Assembly: GCA_002011215.1 (NCBI GenBank)
Contig: MTML01000082.1
Location: 34,955-98,954, forward strand
Direction of reading: 5' to 3'
DNA length: 64,000 bases
Source: Archaeoglobus sp. JdFR-24
GTDB taxonomy: Archaea; Halobacteriota; Archaeoglobi; Archaeoglobales; Archaeoglobaceae
Part shown: positions 44,853 to 54,216 of the stretch, piece by piece
Position numbering within the stretch: position 1 is the stretch's first letter
Layout of the letters: every line of letters starts with the position of its first letter
Notes under the pieces: generated by a model
Told to the model about the DNA's origin: nothing
Databases searched by the model: none
Seen by the model: the letters and a program-made list of their open reading frames with translations, nothing else
Made by a program: the position numbers and the translations under genes

Positions 44853-46298
44853 GTGCATCCTCCAATCGACCGATCCGAAATTACTGTACCTGAGAATTCA
44901 ATTAATGTTCAGAGTGCTCTATCAGACAAGATAGCTTGGGCCAGAAAGATACACTCTCTTTTAAGAGAAAGAATAATCTCAGACAAAGACTTGAAAAAAT
45001 TGATTGTGGAGCTTGAGGGACGTATAAACTCAAGTTACAGATGTATGCAGGAAATCGGAGTTGTAAAGGAATGTTCAGAATGTGCAGATGCAAGTTGCTG
45101 TGGGAAAGGGATAGAAAATAGATACGATCCCGTAACCCTCTTGATAAATCTTCTACTTGGCGTTGAGCTACCTGAAGAGAGAGTGACAGATGGATGCTTT
45201 TTTTTAACACCAGTGGGCTGTTCCCTAAGAGCAAGAGAAGTTATCTGTGTGAATTACCTTTGCAGTAAGATTCTTGATAACATTGATCACCAGAAAATTA
45301 TCAAACTCCAGGTTGTATTCGGATACGAGCTGGATGCTCTTTTTCAGCTGAGTGAGAAGCTGAAAAAAATCATTTCAGAGATTTCTAAATTTCGTGCAGA
45401 TGGGTCTCGTGCAAACGCTGATTTACTCAAAAAAGGTGAAGATATAGTAGAACAATCAGATTACATAAGGGAACAATCAGATTATGCAACCAGGTTGCTT
45501 AATTTGCTTGAACCTGAAGAGAGAGAATTCATGTCGCGAGTTCATGAGGAGATTGTGGTGAGCAAGATAAATAGAAAAGTGGATCTGCCAGTGGTTTATG
45601 CAGGTTCGGGTGGAGATCTTGAGCATGCGATTTTACTTGGAAACAATCTAGTATTTTTTGACTCACACTTACCGGAGGAAACTCTATCAGAAATACTGAC
45701 AAAAGTTGAGAGAATCGGGACTCTAATCACTCAGAAAAGATCGGGAGAACTGAGAAAAGGTGGAAAGCATATAATAAGATTCAGGGTTCAGGATTCAGAA
45801 TTTAAACTGACATTTTATGCTGAGGATGCAACAAAGATTGGTGATAAGTTCTTCCCCGAGGAGTTAAGGGAGGGTATAGCAGTTTATTTTGTAAAGGTAC
45901 CTCTTCCAAAGGAGAGAAAAGTTGGTTCACTCACCTCTGTCTATTCACTTGCCAAAATGCTCGGCAATATTGTTCTTGGAGGATATTTCCTTGAGAGAGA
46001 ATGTCCAATTTCAGCTTTCCTGAAACCTGAAATTCTCGGTTTCGAGAGGGTAGCTTCCGGATATATCTCAGCGCTATCAGTCAACAGAGATGCTGAAGGA
46101 AACCTCTACAGGAAAATAAGGGATGTGGAGGAGTTATCTGTATTGCTGGAGATTGATTCAGAACTTGAGAGGATTTATAGAATGAAAGAAGAGAGTGACA
46201 GGAATTTTAATAAGATTAATTCACTGCTTGAAAGACTCCCAGAAGATGTTAGAAGAGAGGTTGAGCAGATTATAGGAAAATATTTGGGAAAGTATTGA
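44853..46298 (+). CDS. YkgJ-like cysteine-cluster domain fused to a long unknown domain
   Basis: A 481-residue protein with a GTG start and GGGG ribosome site. Residues ~70-140 carry CSECADASCCGKG, then CFFLTPVGCSLRAREVICVNYLC: the spacing of the YkgJ/UPF0153 domain, thought to bind zinc or an Fe-S cluster. Helical regions follow, including an imperfect internal EQSDYIREQSDYA duplication. The C-terminal ~250 residues form a mixed fold I do not recognise, ending in a coiled segment. Archaeal YkgJ proteins are usually short, so the fusion is unusual. No signal peptide or membrane helix. Confidence 0.6.
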   Translation: MHPPIDRSEITVPENSINVQSALSDKIAWARKIHSLLRERIISDKDLKKLIVELEGRINSSYRCMQEIGVVKECSECADASCCGKGIENRYDPVTLLINLLLGVELPEERVTDGCFFLTPVGCSLRAREVICVNYLCSKILDNIDHQKIIKLQVVFGYELDALFQLSEKLKKIISEISKFRADGSRANADLLKKGEDIVEQSDYIREQSDYATRLLNLLEPEEREFMSRVHEEIVVSKINRKVDLPVVYAGSGGDLEHAILLGNNLVFFDSHLPEETLSEILTKVERIGTLITQKRSGELRKGGKHIIRFRVQDSEFKLTFYAEDATKIGDKFFPEELREGIAVYFVKVPLPKERKVGSLTSVYSLAKMLGNIVLGGYFLERECPISAFLKPEILGFERVASGYISALSVNRDAEGNLYRKIRDVEELSVLLEIDSELERIYRMKEESDRNFNKINSLLERLPEDVRREVEQIIGKYLGKY

Positions 46299-46337
46299 TT
46301 TAATTGCAGAACGGAGTTTAAGTTAAATGCTTTGTTA

Positions 46338-46454
46338 ATGATGTGGAACAGTCAAAATCTTGGAATTATTGAACAGTTCCTAAGGCTTGGGAGATCTCTT
46401 GCCGATTATATGTTAAGGCAGGGGGAAAAAGTGCAAAGGTATTCTGAAAATTAA
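46338..46454 (+). CDS. Possible 38-residue small protein
   Basis: The frame begins ATGATG and ends TAA. It reads as an amphipathic helical peptide (IIEQFLRLGRSLADYML) with charged ends. It has protein-like composition in an intergenic space but no clear ribosome site, so it is doubtful. Confidence 0.25.
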   Translation: MMWNSQNLGIIEQFLRLGRSLADYMLRQGEKVQRYSEN

Positions 46455-46471
46455 ATATTTAAAAAATAAAG

Positions 46472-48103
46472 TTATACCATTTTTACTCCAAGAGCGAAAA
46501 CGACTATTGCTGCTACTATACTTACGACAATTGCATATATTGCTGTAGGAACAAGATTCCTCCTTATTACATCGCCTTCACTCCCAAGAATTCCACATGT
46601 TGTACAGACGGCTACAACGTTGTGGACACAGATCATGTTACCTACAGCTCCACCCACGTTTTGAAGTGATACAATGATGGTTTTCGGCAATCCTATTGCA
46701 TTTGCAGCCTCAAACTGGAATCCACCGAAGAGAATGTTTGATACTGTGTTGCTTCCAGCCATGTAAGCGCCAAGTATTCCAACGAATACTGCCAAGAATA
46801 TGTAGAATTTCCCTGTTGCCATCGCTAGGCTTTCTGCCATAACTTTTAGCATACTGCCCAACCCTGCTTCATTGTGTCCTGAGTTCATCATAATCTGAGA
46901 TAGAGAAACTGCAAAGATCAAGGCTATTGCAGCAGGAATCACAGCTTTCACAGTTGTTTTCAAAGCATTGGTTGTATGTCTGGGACTCAGTCTGAAGATG
47001 GCATTGGTTAGTAAAACAGCAATTATAAAGATCGTTCCCGGGTTGTACAGGAGTTTGAAGGTGTGTGAAAGCGAGGTGCCGAGAATGTTGGAGATTGCCA
47101 TCACAAGCATGCCTGTGGAGAATGTTTTCACTGGTGGCACGAGCCTTGTTAATAGCAATCCTGCTGAAACTAAGACATACGGAATCATCGCTTCAAATAT
47201 CTTGAATTCTCTTTCATACTTCACATCTTCTACAGTAACATGGCTCTCTCTGAAATCCCAGACTTTTTTAGGACCTAAACCGGCCTTCAGCAGCATTGCA
47301 TACAAAGCGAGACCGATTATTCCTCCTACAAGCGATGGAAATTCTGGTCCAAAGAACCTTGCAAGAAGCCAGTAGGGTATTGCAAAGCATATCCCGGCAA
47401 GTAGAAGTGAAGGTAAGGCATCTTTAACATCCCTGATCTTACCACCGCTCCATAGTACCATAAAAGTCGCACCAAGCAAAGGCAGAAATATCGCCATTAT
47501 GCCGTGGAGTGTGGCTGTCCAGAATGTTATATCCTTGAATAAGAAATCCTGAAGGCTTATGCCGTATTGAGACAGCACATCTTTGACTACAGGACTGTCA
47601 AGTGAAGCTCCAAGTCCACCCCAGACAGGAATTCCCACCGCTCCAAATGAGACGGGGGAGGAGTCAAATATCAGCACAAGCGGAGCAGCTATTGCGGGTG
47701 GAAAACCAATACCTACAAGCAGAGGGCCAACTATAGCTCCAGGCGTTCCAAAACCAGCAGCGCCTTCGAAGAAAGTAACCAGCAGAAAAGCTATCGCTGC
47801 CTGAATTCTTCTGTCTTTCGATAGATTCATCATTCCATCCGTTATGGCCTTTATTGCTCCACTCATTCTTGTGTCGTAGTAAATGTAAACTGCACCAAAA
47901 ACAACAAGCAGGATGTCAAGAGCTACTAATGTTCCCTTTATTGTTGCTGCTGCAATCCAAACTGGCTGCATTTTCCAGTAAAACATCGCTATTAAAACTG
48001 TAACAAGCCATCCTATTGGCATCGCTTTCATCGCAGCCATTCTGAAACCTGCCATCAGAAAGAGTACAAGAAGTATTGGCAGAACTGCTACTAAGGCCTC
48101 CAT
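46472..48103 (-). CDS. lctP: L-lactate permease
   Basis: 543 residues from the ATG at 48103 (MEALVAVLPILLVLF), with a GGAGGTGAG ribosome site. It has about 13 membrane helices and LctP family motifs: GFGTPGAIVGPLLVGIGF, DSSPVSFGAVGIPVWGGLG, MAGSNTVSNILFGGFQ and QNVGGAVGNMICVHNVVAVCTTCG. It imports lactate (and often glycolate) with protons. It is divergent from the D-lactate dehydrogenase gene and shares a promoter region with it that includes an inverted repeat at 48165-48180. Confidence 0.93.
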   Translation of the reverse strand: MEALVAVLPILLVLFLMAGFRMAAMKAMPIGWLVTVLIAMFYWKMQPVWIAAATIKGTLVALDILLVVFGAVYIYYDTRMSGAIKAITDGMMNLSKDRRIQAAIAFLLVTFFEGAAGFGTPGAIVGPLLVGIGFPPAIAAPLVLIFDSSPVSFGAVGIPVWGGLGASLDSPVVKDVLSQYGISLQDFLFKDITFWTATLHGIMAIFLPLLGATFMVLWSGGKIRDVKDALPSLLLAGICFAIPYWLLARFFGPEFPSLVGGIIGLALYAMLLKAGLGPKKVWDFRESHVTVEDVKYEREFKIFEAMIPYVLVSAGLLLTRLVPPVKTFSTGMLVMAISNILGTSLSHTFKLLYNPGTIFIIAVLLTNAIFRLSPRHTTNALKTTVKAVIPAAIALIFAVSLSQIMMNSGHNEAGLGSMLKVMAESLAMATGKFYIFLAVFVGILGAYMAGSNTVSNILFGGFQFEAANAIGLPKTIIVSLQNVGGAVGNMICVHNVVAVCTTCGILGSEGDVIRRNLVPTAIYAIVVSIVAAIVVFALGVKMV

Positions 48104-48164
48104 AAGCTCACCTCCAATATTTTCATTATTGAATAGGGGGGATGGTGCCAAATATAATCAGAGT

Positions 48165-48180
48165 GGTTTACATATCAACC
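48165..48180. promoter_or_regulatory. Inverted repeat between lctP and D-lactate dehydrogenase
   Basis: GGTTTACATATCAACC lies in the divergent promoter region. It matches 14 of 16 bases of GGTTTAAATATAAACC at 52781-52796, the other divergent lactate promoter. Candidate operator for the HTH-10 regulator at 49658. Confidence 0.5.
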
Positions 48181-48225
48181 TATCTTGATTTATCGTTCAA
48201 AACAACCAGGCTTATGGTGAGTCTG

Positions 48226-49614
48226 ATGGATGCGGAAGTTGTTAAAAAGTTAAAATCGATTGTCGGTGAAAATCATGTCCTACAGACATCTATAGACGGA
48301 TATCTTTATGATGAAACTCCTGAAACTGTAAGACCTATGCCATCAAAAGATGTTGTTATCGTGAGACCGTCGAAGCCAGAGGAAATATCTAAAATTCTCA
48401 AGCTTGCGAATGAGGGCGAAATACCGGTTGTGGTTAGAGGTGGAGGGACTGGTTTAAGTGGTGGAGCCATACCAATTACATCAAGCATAGTCATTTCGAT
48501 GGATAGATTAAACAAAATTATCGAAATAGATACTGAAAATCTGGTGGCCGTTTGTGAGGCAGGAGTAACGTTAAGAGAGTTACTCGAAGAAGTTGATAAA
48601 ATTCCTGGATTGTCATTCCCTCCCCATCCTGGACATGAGGGTGCGCATATTGGTGGGCTGGTGGTAAATAATGCTGGAGGTGCGAGGGCTGTAAAATATG
48701 GAATTATGCGGAACTATGTTGTTGGACTTGAAATCGTTTTGCCAGATGGTGAAATTCTGGAGCTTGGTGGGAAAGTGATAAAAAATGCTACTGGTTACGA
48801 TTTGCTTCATCTTATAGTTGGAAGTGAGGGGACACTGTGTGTTGTTACAAAAGTTATTTTAAAACTCGTTCCAGAGCCGGGAGCAACATACACCCTTGTA
48901 ATACCCTTCGAAAGCACCGAAGATGCTGTAAAAACAGTCCCGGACATATTGAGGAGCGGTATAATACCTCTTGCCATAGAGTATATGGATATTGGAGCTA
49001 TAAAGGCTGGGGAAAGAGTTACTGGCAAAAACTGGCCATATAGAGGTGGAGAGGCTCATCTAATGATAATAGTAGATGGAAAAAATGAGGATGAGCTTAT
49101 TGAAAGTTCTGAAAAAATAGAGAGGATTGCTAAAGAACATAACGCAATAGAGGTTTTCGTTGGGACGAGTAAAAGGGAACAGAGAGATATACTCGATATA
49201 AGGAGTTTGATTTACGAAGGATTGAAAGGTGACACAATAGAACTCCTTGATGTTTCAGTTCCGATCGCAAGCATACCGGAGTATGTGAAAAGATGTCAGG
49301 AGGCTGCTGAAAGAATAGGTATTGAAGTATTAACCTATGGACATGCTGGCGATGGAAATATCCACCAGCAAATTCTGAAATCGGGACTTGAAGAGGTAGA
49401 GTGGAGAAAAAGATATGAAGAATTCAAGGAGTTTGCTTTTAATCTGGCGAAAGAGCTTGGGGGTTATATAACTGGCGAACATGGGGTGGGCATAGTAAAG
49501 AAGAGAGACATGTACAAAACCATGCCAAAAAGAGCAGTTGAACTTATGAAAGCGATAAAAAGAGCATTTGACCCCAATGATATCCTCAATCCGGGAAAGG
49601 TTGTTGATCTGTGA
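48226..49614 (+). CDS. glcD: FAD-linked D-lactate/glycolate dehydrogenase
   Basis: 462 residues from the ATG at 48226 (GGTGA five bases ahead). FAD-binding PCMH motifs: VVRGGGTGLSGGAIP, HPGHEGAHIGGLVVNNAGGARAVKYG, VVGLEIVLPDGEILELG, GYDLLHLIVGSEGTL. The C-terminal cap has GHAGDGNIHQQIL and the end GEHGVGIVKK with FDPNDILNPGK. It oxidises D-lactate (or glycolate) to the keto acid, probably passing electrons to the Fe-S proteins encoded downstream. The longer open frame upstream of 48226 overlaps the promoter. Confidence 0.92.
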   Translation: MDAEVVKKLKSIVGENHVLQTSIDGYLYDETPETVRPMPSKDVVIVRPSKPEEISKILKLANEGEIPVVVRGGGTGLSGGAIPITSSIVISMDRLNKIIEIDTENLVAVCEAGVTLRELLEEVDKIPGLSFPPHPGHEGAHIGGLVVNNAGGARAVKYGIMRNYVVGLEIVLPDGEILELGGKVIKNATGYDLLHLIVGSEGTLCVVTKVILKLVPEPGATYTLVIPFESTEDAVKTVPDILRSGIIPLAIEYMDIGAIKAGERVTGKNWPYRGGEAHLMIIVDGKNEDELIESSEKIERIAKEHNAIEVFVGTSKREQRDILDIRSLIYEGLKGDTIELLDVSVPIASIPEYVKRCQEAAERIGIEVLTYGHAGDGNIHQQILKSGLEEVEWRKRYEEFKEFAFNLAKELGGYITGEHGVGIVKKRDMYKTMPKRAVELMKAIKRAFDPNDILNPGKVVDL

Positions 49615-49657
49615 TTCAAAAATTTTTAATAGTGAGGAGAATTTTAGAGGGGTAAAA

Positions 49658-50341
49658 ATGTACTTTGAGGTAATCGAACTCTACCAAGAAGACTGCCCGA
49701 ATATATCCTTAACTGAAAAAGTAAAAGATTTGAATATTTTTATTGTGGATGTTCTACCTTCTCACGAAAAAGAGACATTAAGGGCTTATGTTGTTGGTGA
49801 GAACTCAAAAAATGCAATTGAAAATCTTACAGCATCTGATAGAGTTTTCAGCTTAGAAATCTACTCTAAATCAAAAGATGTGATTGAGACCAGCTACGAT
49901 ATTGCAATGACACGAGCTTGGAAAATTGTTCATACTTTTGGTGGAAGGGTTGTAAGCCCAATTATTGTTCACGAAGACTCTGAAAGATGGCTTGTAATCT
50001 GGGATGATATCAAGAAAAGAAAAAGCGCAATTGAAGAACTGAGAAAGACAGATTTGACAAGAGTTAAGAGATCTTACGAAATTGAACCCTGTATTTTTTC
50101 TAAGATTTTCTTGAACATGGAGAATCTGGCATACATGATCAAGGAATTGAATAACCTTACAGCAGTACAGCTAAACAGTCTTAAAGAAGCTTATCAGAGC
50201 GGTCTTTATGACGTTCCGAGGAGAACTACCCTGGAAACGCTCTCTGCAAAAAGTGGAATATCAAAAACAGCTTATCTCAAGAGATTAAAAAGTGCAGAGA
50301 AAAGAATTGTATTTGGAGTACTCAAGTTCTTCAGCCAATAG
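49658..50341 (+). CDS. HTH-10 (bacterio-opsin activator-type) regulator
   Basis: About 227 residues from the ATG at 49658, after a GAGGGG ribosome site. The N-terminal ~165 residues form an unassigned sensor region. The C-terminus has LTAVQLNSLKEAYQSGLYDVPRRTTLETLSAKSGISKTAYLKRLKSAEKRI, the archaeal HTH-10 domain found in bacterio-opsin activators. It lies inside the lactate locus directly after the D-lactate dehydrogenase gene, so it is the best candidate for regulation by lactate. Confidence 0.82.
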   Translation: MYFEVIELYQEDCPNISLTEKVKDLNIFIVDVLPSHEKETLRAYVVGENSKNAIENLTASDRVFSLEIYSKSKDVIETSYDIAMTRAWKIVHTFGGRVVSPIIVHEDSERWLVIWDDIKKRKSAIEELRKTDLTRVKRSYEIEPCIFSKIFLNMENLAYMIKELNNLTAVQLNSLKEAYQSGLYDVPRRTTLETLSAKSGISKTAYLKRLKSAEKRIVFGVLKFFSQ

Positions 50342-50374
50342 TCAGCAAAAAATCTCCCAAGCTTTAGGAGCTGT

Positions 50375-51463
50375 TTATCTTACTGCAGTAGCTCTTTTTC
50401 TCAGCTCTCGGATAATCTTGGGCATATCTATCCTCATCGGGCAAACTTCCTTGCATCTCCCGCAAAGGCATGAAAGAAAGCATTCGCCATTGATTTTATC
50501 TGTAATCGCTGTCCAGCCCATCCCCATTGGACCACCATACACTGCTCCCCATAAATTCCCCATGATGTGAAAAACAGGGCATTCAAGCTGACATCTCCCG
50601 CATCTAACACAGTTTAACTGTTCCCTCAGGAAACTCGCAGCTTCAATCCTTCCATTGTCAAGAAAGATAACATGCATATCTTGCCCTTCAACCTGCTTTT
50701 TCACATTTATGTAGGTTGGAGGGAAGGTGCCGAAAAAGGCTGATTGGACCATTATTGACTTCAAGCAGTGCTCATCGCTCGGAAGTATTTTGTCTATGCT
50801 GACGATAGCAATGTAGGTTTTGGGCAGGTTTATGCTCAACCTTATATTGCCTTCGTTCTCTATCAAAAATATTCTCCCAGTTTCAGCAGAGAAAGCATTG
50901 CAGCCGGAGATGCCAACGTGAGCAGCCAGAAACTTCTGTCGCATAAAATTTCTTACGCCCTCAGCGAGTTCTTCTGCAGATTGACCTTTAACTCCTACCT
51001 TTCTCAGAATCTCTGCAGCCTGCCTTTCGGAGTAATGTAAAGCCGGCACAACCATGTGCATCGGCTTATCGTTTGCAAGCTGAATAATCAGCTCACCAAG
51101 ATCCGTCTCCCAGACCTCATTGTTTCGGCTCAAGTATTCCCTCAAATGTATCTCCTCAGAAACCATCGATTTTGCTTTTACGACTATCTTGCCACTACCA
51201 ACTATCTCTCCCACTATTTTCCTCGCTTCTTCTGCATCTTCAGCAAAATAGACATTACAGCCTAATGATTCCGTAGCTCTTGCAATCCATCGATCGTAGT
51301 TCGATGCAACTTCTATCTTTGCCTGCCTGACATCTTCAGCGTAATCTGTTAAAAATGGGTAGAGTTCAAGATTTCTTTCAACAGCTTGCGAAAGATTACC
51401 CCATGTCCTCAGTATTCCATCTCTTATCGACTCATTTTTTATAGCACGGTAAATGTTTTTCAT
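50375..51463 (-). CDS. lutB: LutB-type Fe-S protein with LUD domain
   Basis: A 362-residue protein with an N-terminal LUD domain (KAKSMVSEEIHLREYL, FLAAHVGISGCNAFSAETGRIFL) and two C-terminal [4Fe-4S] motifs (CVRCGRCQLECPVFH and CFLSCLCGRCKEVCP). LutB is part of the LutABC complex that oxidises L-lactate in bacteria and anaerobes. The shorter N-terminus compared with bacterial LutB (~470) is notable. Its start overlaps the end of the LutC-like gene by 4 bp, showing an operon LutA-LutC-LutB. Confidence 0.9.
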   Translation of the reverse strand: MKNIYRAIKNESIRDGILRTWGNLSQAVERNLELYPFLTDYAEDVRQAKIEVASNYDRWIARATESLGCNVYFAEDAEEARKIVGEIVGSGKIVVKAKSMVSEEIHLREYLSRNNEVWETDLGELIIQLANDKPMHMVVPALHYSERQAAEILRKVGVKGQSAEELAEGVRNFMRQKFLAAHVGISGCNAFSAETGRIFLIENEGNIRLSINLPKTYIAIVSIDKILPSDEHCLKSIMVQSAFFGTFPPTYINVKKQVEGQDMHVIFLDNGRIEAASFLREQLNCVRCGRCQLECPVFHIMGNLWGAVYGGPMGMGWTAITDKINGECFLSCLCGRCKEVCPMRIDMPKIIRELRKRATAVR

Positions 51464-51831
51464 TTTATCACAACCGAAAATTTTCTTGGCCCATGCATCC
51501 CCCAGATGAGTTTTCCTTCGATATCAGCAGTTTTGGAGGCTGAAGTTGAGGCAAAAACGTAATCCGACTTTGAAATCGCAAGTCTGTACGCTTCAATCGT
51601 AGTTTCACAAATTGCATTCTTTCTGACAATCACAATATGGTGTTCAGCAAGACCTGACTTTCTTGCTTCATCAAACCCGCCGAGGAAAATTATTCCTGTA
51701 TCTGCAGCAGCACTCAAAGCTTCGCTTATGTGAACATTCTCAGTCTTTTTAATTTCTTCTTCTGTGTCATCCAGAATTTCAACGGAATTTCTTTTCAGGG
51801 ATTCAGTAAATTGTCCTATCATCAGCACCAC
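51460..51831 (-). CDS. lutC: LutC-type LUD-domain protein (short)
   Basis: A 123-residue LUD-domain protein: VHISEALSAAADTGIIFLGG, the loop HHIVIVRKNAICETTIEAY, and the family end GMHGPRKFSVVIK. It is only about 60% of the usual LutC length, lacking the N-terminal helices. It overlaps LutA upstream by 29 bp and LutB downstream by 4 bp. An alternative start is the ATG at 51822. It serves as the third component of the lactate-oxidising complex. Confidence 0.85.
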   Translation of the reverse strand: MVLMIGQFTESLKRNSVEILDDTEEEIKKTENVHISEALSAAADTGIIFLGGFDEARKSGLAEHHIVIVRKNAICETTIEAYRLAISKSDYVFASTSASKTADIEGKLIWGMHGPRKFSVVIK

Positions 51832-52741
51832 CCAGAACTTCAGCTATGTCCTTTATATCACCAAAGGATTTCAGATTGGCTAAGCAAAGAGGACAGAAGG
51901 TGACGATCTCACAACCAACCTCTTTTAGCTCTGAAAATCTGATTTTTGCAATCTCTTTTGACAGTTTTGGAGATAGGCTCTCTACCGGCGCTCCACAGCA
52001 GTATGTCACCTTTCCGGAATTCCTCACATCAATACACTCAATACCAGATGACCTGAGCAAATCTCTCGGCTGGTCGTGGATGTCGAGGTATCTTGCATAG
52101 TAGCATGGATCATGTAAAGTGACGCATCCCTTGGCTTTGGCCTTGCTCACATTTACAAGTTCAAGATAACTGAAAACTTCAAATTCAGCTCCAGTGTATT
52201 CTGGATAGAGCTTTTTTAAAGCGTAGGTTGTATGGGGATCCACCGTCACAATTTCTCTGACTCCATCTTTTTCAAGCTCCTCAGCAACCTTTCTTGCATG
52301 CTCTTCGAAAGTGTTATCCAGACCCATGTCGTAAAGAAGGATTCCGCTATAGAAATCAAGCTTGGGGTGATAATAAAACTCAATATCTGATTTTGAAAGA
52401 ATTGAGTATATATTTACCAGTATTTCATTAAAACGCTGCAAATCAGCCTTATCTGGCTTTGAAAGTATTTTTACTACTGAACCTGGCATAAGGTTTGAGG
52501 ATGTCAAGCTCTCAAGAGGTGTGTTTTCAAAGCTGTAAAGTCTCTCAGTTATTTTCACAATGTATGGAGTAAGTTGATACATCATGCCAGTAAAAAGAAG
52601 TTTACCACCTTTTCTTTTAATATTTAAACCTTCCCACCAGGTGTTTATTTCCTGGTTGTTGATACCTATGGGATTTCCGAACTTTTTCAGATTTTTTATA
52701 AGCATTCTGGAAATATTTTCTGGCTTGTACAACTGCCTCAC
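51803..52741 (-). CDS. lutA: LutA/HdrD-like CCG-domain protein
   Basis: A 312-residue protein with one clear cysteine-rich CCG domain (LHDPCYYARYLDIHDQPRDLLRSSG, VTYCCGAPVESLS, FCPLCLANLKSFG) for a noncubane [4Fe-4S] cluster or FAD interaction, as in LutA, GlcF and HdrB/D. The N-terminal half (residues 1-200) includes FTGMMYQLTPYIVK and appears to be a degenerate first copy of the domain. It starts the Lut operon, divergent from the FMN hydroxyacid dehydrogenase with a 93-bp intergenic region. Confidence 0.85.
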   Translation of the reverse strand: MRQLYKPENISRMLIKNLKKFGNPIGINNQEINTWWEGLNIKRKGGKLLFTGMMYQLTPYIVKITERLYSFENTPLESLTSSNLMPGSVVKILSKPDKADLQRFNEILVNIYSILSKSDIEFYYHPKLDFYSGILLYDMGLDNTFEEHARKVAEELEKDGVREIVTVDPHTTYALKKLYPEYTGAEFEVFSYLELVNVSKAKAKGCVTLHDPCYYARYLDIHDQPRDLLRSSGIECIDVRNSGKVTYCCGAPVESLSPKLSKEIAKIRFSELKEVGCEIVTFCPLCLANLKSFGDIKDIAEVLGGADDRTIY

Positions 52742-52780
52742 CCTTTTAAACTAATAATTACAAACAAATATCACTTTTAT

Positions 52781-52796
52781 GGTTTAAATATAAACC
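52781..52796. promoter_or_regulatory. Inverted repeat between lutA and FMN dehydrogenase
   Basis: GGTTTA and TAAACC flank AATA as a perfect 6-bp inverted repeat in the divergent promoter region. Nearly the same sequence is found at 48165-48180. Confidence 0.5.
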
Positions 52797-52834
52797 ACTG
52801 CTTTTTTAAAATTAGAATTAAAGGAACGAGTTAT

Positions 52835-53779
52835 ATGCTAGACATCGAAGAGCTGAGAGCCAAAGCACTTGAAATTCTTGAGAAGAGAGGTGTTAAGTCA
52901 CAAATTCTTGAACATGGTACGGAAACTCAGCTTACTATTAAAAGAAATAGGGAGGCATTTGACAAAATCGGACTGAAAATGAATGTCATTCACGAATATT
53001 ATGAGCCTGAAACGAGAACTGAATTTTTGGGAAGAAAAATAAGCTCTCCAGTGATGCCAGCCCCGCTTTCTGGGCTTGTGAAGAGTGTATCGAGGGATTG
53101 TTTCAAACATATTGTTGAGAATTCACACAAATTCGGCGTGATTCCATGGATAGGCTATCCTATTCCAGATAAAATTGAGGATTTTAATGACTTTATCTGG
53201 ATAATAAAGCCTCTGAAGAATAGAAAAAAGATCTATGATGAAATAGAGAGAGCTGAAAAGTGTGGAGCTTTTGCGGTTGGAATTGATATAGACTCTGCTG
53301 CTGGCATTAAAGTAGGCTATCACGTTTTATCTTATGGTGGACTTTCACCCTTATCTCAAAGAGAAATTAGCGATATTGTTTCAACAACAAAACTGCCCTT
53401 CATCGCCAAAGGTATCCTGAGTGAGAAAGACTATGAAACAGCGATAAATGCTGGTTGCAGAGCAATTGTTTTATCAAACCATGGGGGAAGAGTGTTGAAT
53501 TCTGCTATTTCACCGATAGAACTTCTAAAAAATCTCGAAATGAGGATTGACACGCTAATAGACAGTGGATTCAGAAGCGGAACAGATGTTTTCAAAGCTC
53601 TGGCTTTGGGTGCCAAGGCTGTTTTGCTTGGAAGAGCAGTTGTCTACGGTCTTGCTGTTGACGAGAAGAATGGTGTTTTAAGGGTGCTTGAAATAGTGAC
53701 TGAAGAGCTTAAAAGAGTTATGACTCTATGTGGAGCAAATAATATTGGAGAGATAAGCGATAAAATGCTTGTTATATAA
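52835..53779 (+). CDS. lldD: FMN-dependent alpha-hydroxyacid (L-lactate) dehydrogenase family
   Basis: A 314-residue FMN enzyme shorter than bacterial LldD (~380). ISSPVMPAPLSGLVK near the FMN site, FIAKGILSEKDYETAINAGC, the signature VLSNHGGRVLNS with the catalytic His and Arg, and DSGFRSGTDVFKALALGAKAVLLGRAVVYGLA for phosphate binding are all present. It would oxidise L-lactate or a related 2-hydroxyacid. It is adjacent to the Lut operon, giving this locus routes for both lactate isomers. Confidence 0.85.
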   Translation: MLDIEELRAKALEILEKRGVKSQILEHGTETQLTIKRNREAFDKIGLKMNVIHEYYEPETRTEFLGRKISSPVMPAPLSGLVKSVSRDCFKHIVENSHKFGVIPWIGYPIPDKIEDFNDFIWIIKPLKNRKKIYDEIERAEKCGAFAVGIDIDSAAGIKVGYHVLSYGGLSPLSQREISDIVSTTKLPFIAKGILSEKDYETAINAGCRAIVLSNHGGRVLNSAISPIELLKNLEMRIDTLIDSGFRSGTDVFKALALGAKAVLLGRAVVYGLAVDEKNGVLRVLEIVTEELKRVMTLCGANNIGEISDKMLVI

Positions 53780-54216
53780 TTGACATAGATACAAAGAAGT
53801 AGAATGTGTTTTTATCTTTAGTTGCAAAAGTGTATCACCCAATTAAGAACAGGTTATCGGCAAATATAGATTTGTCAGCGAAATTTATTACTGGAATTAG
53901 CTGTAATATTTCATAATTGGAAGCTGAGTAATGCAGGGGAAGTGCATGTACTTAGAAGTGCAATGCATGTAAAAAAGCTTTTCTAGTTAAATTGTGAATG
54001 TGTTATTAAACGAATTACTTTTAATTTCTTATTTCTTAATTTTTCTCTTCCCTCTTTTTTTTGTTGTCGATTAAATACTTAGTATTTAATTTAGCTCAAG
54101 TAATCATCATTACTTGCGATACCACGTTAGCTTTTAATGGTTTTAGTTAATAAAATTAAAGAAATTAGAAGCGGAACAATGGTGCAGTTACACATAAGAT
54201 CGGGAGTGGTCGAGTT
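53780..54216. other. Gene-free A+T-rich stretch
   Basis: No credible gene, RNA or repeat array is seen. The DNA is A+T-rich, with scattered direct similarities such as AGTGCATGTA/AATGCATGTA near 53940-53970. Confidence 0.5.
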
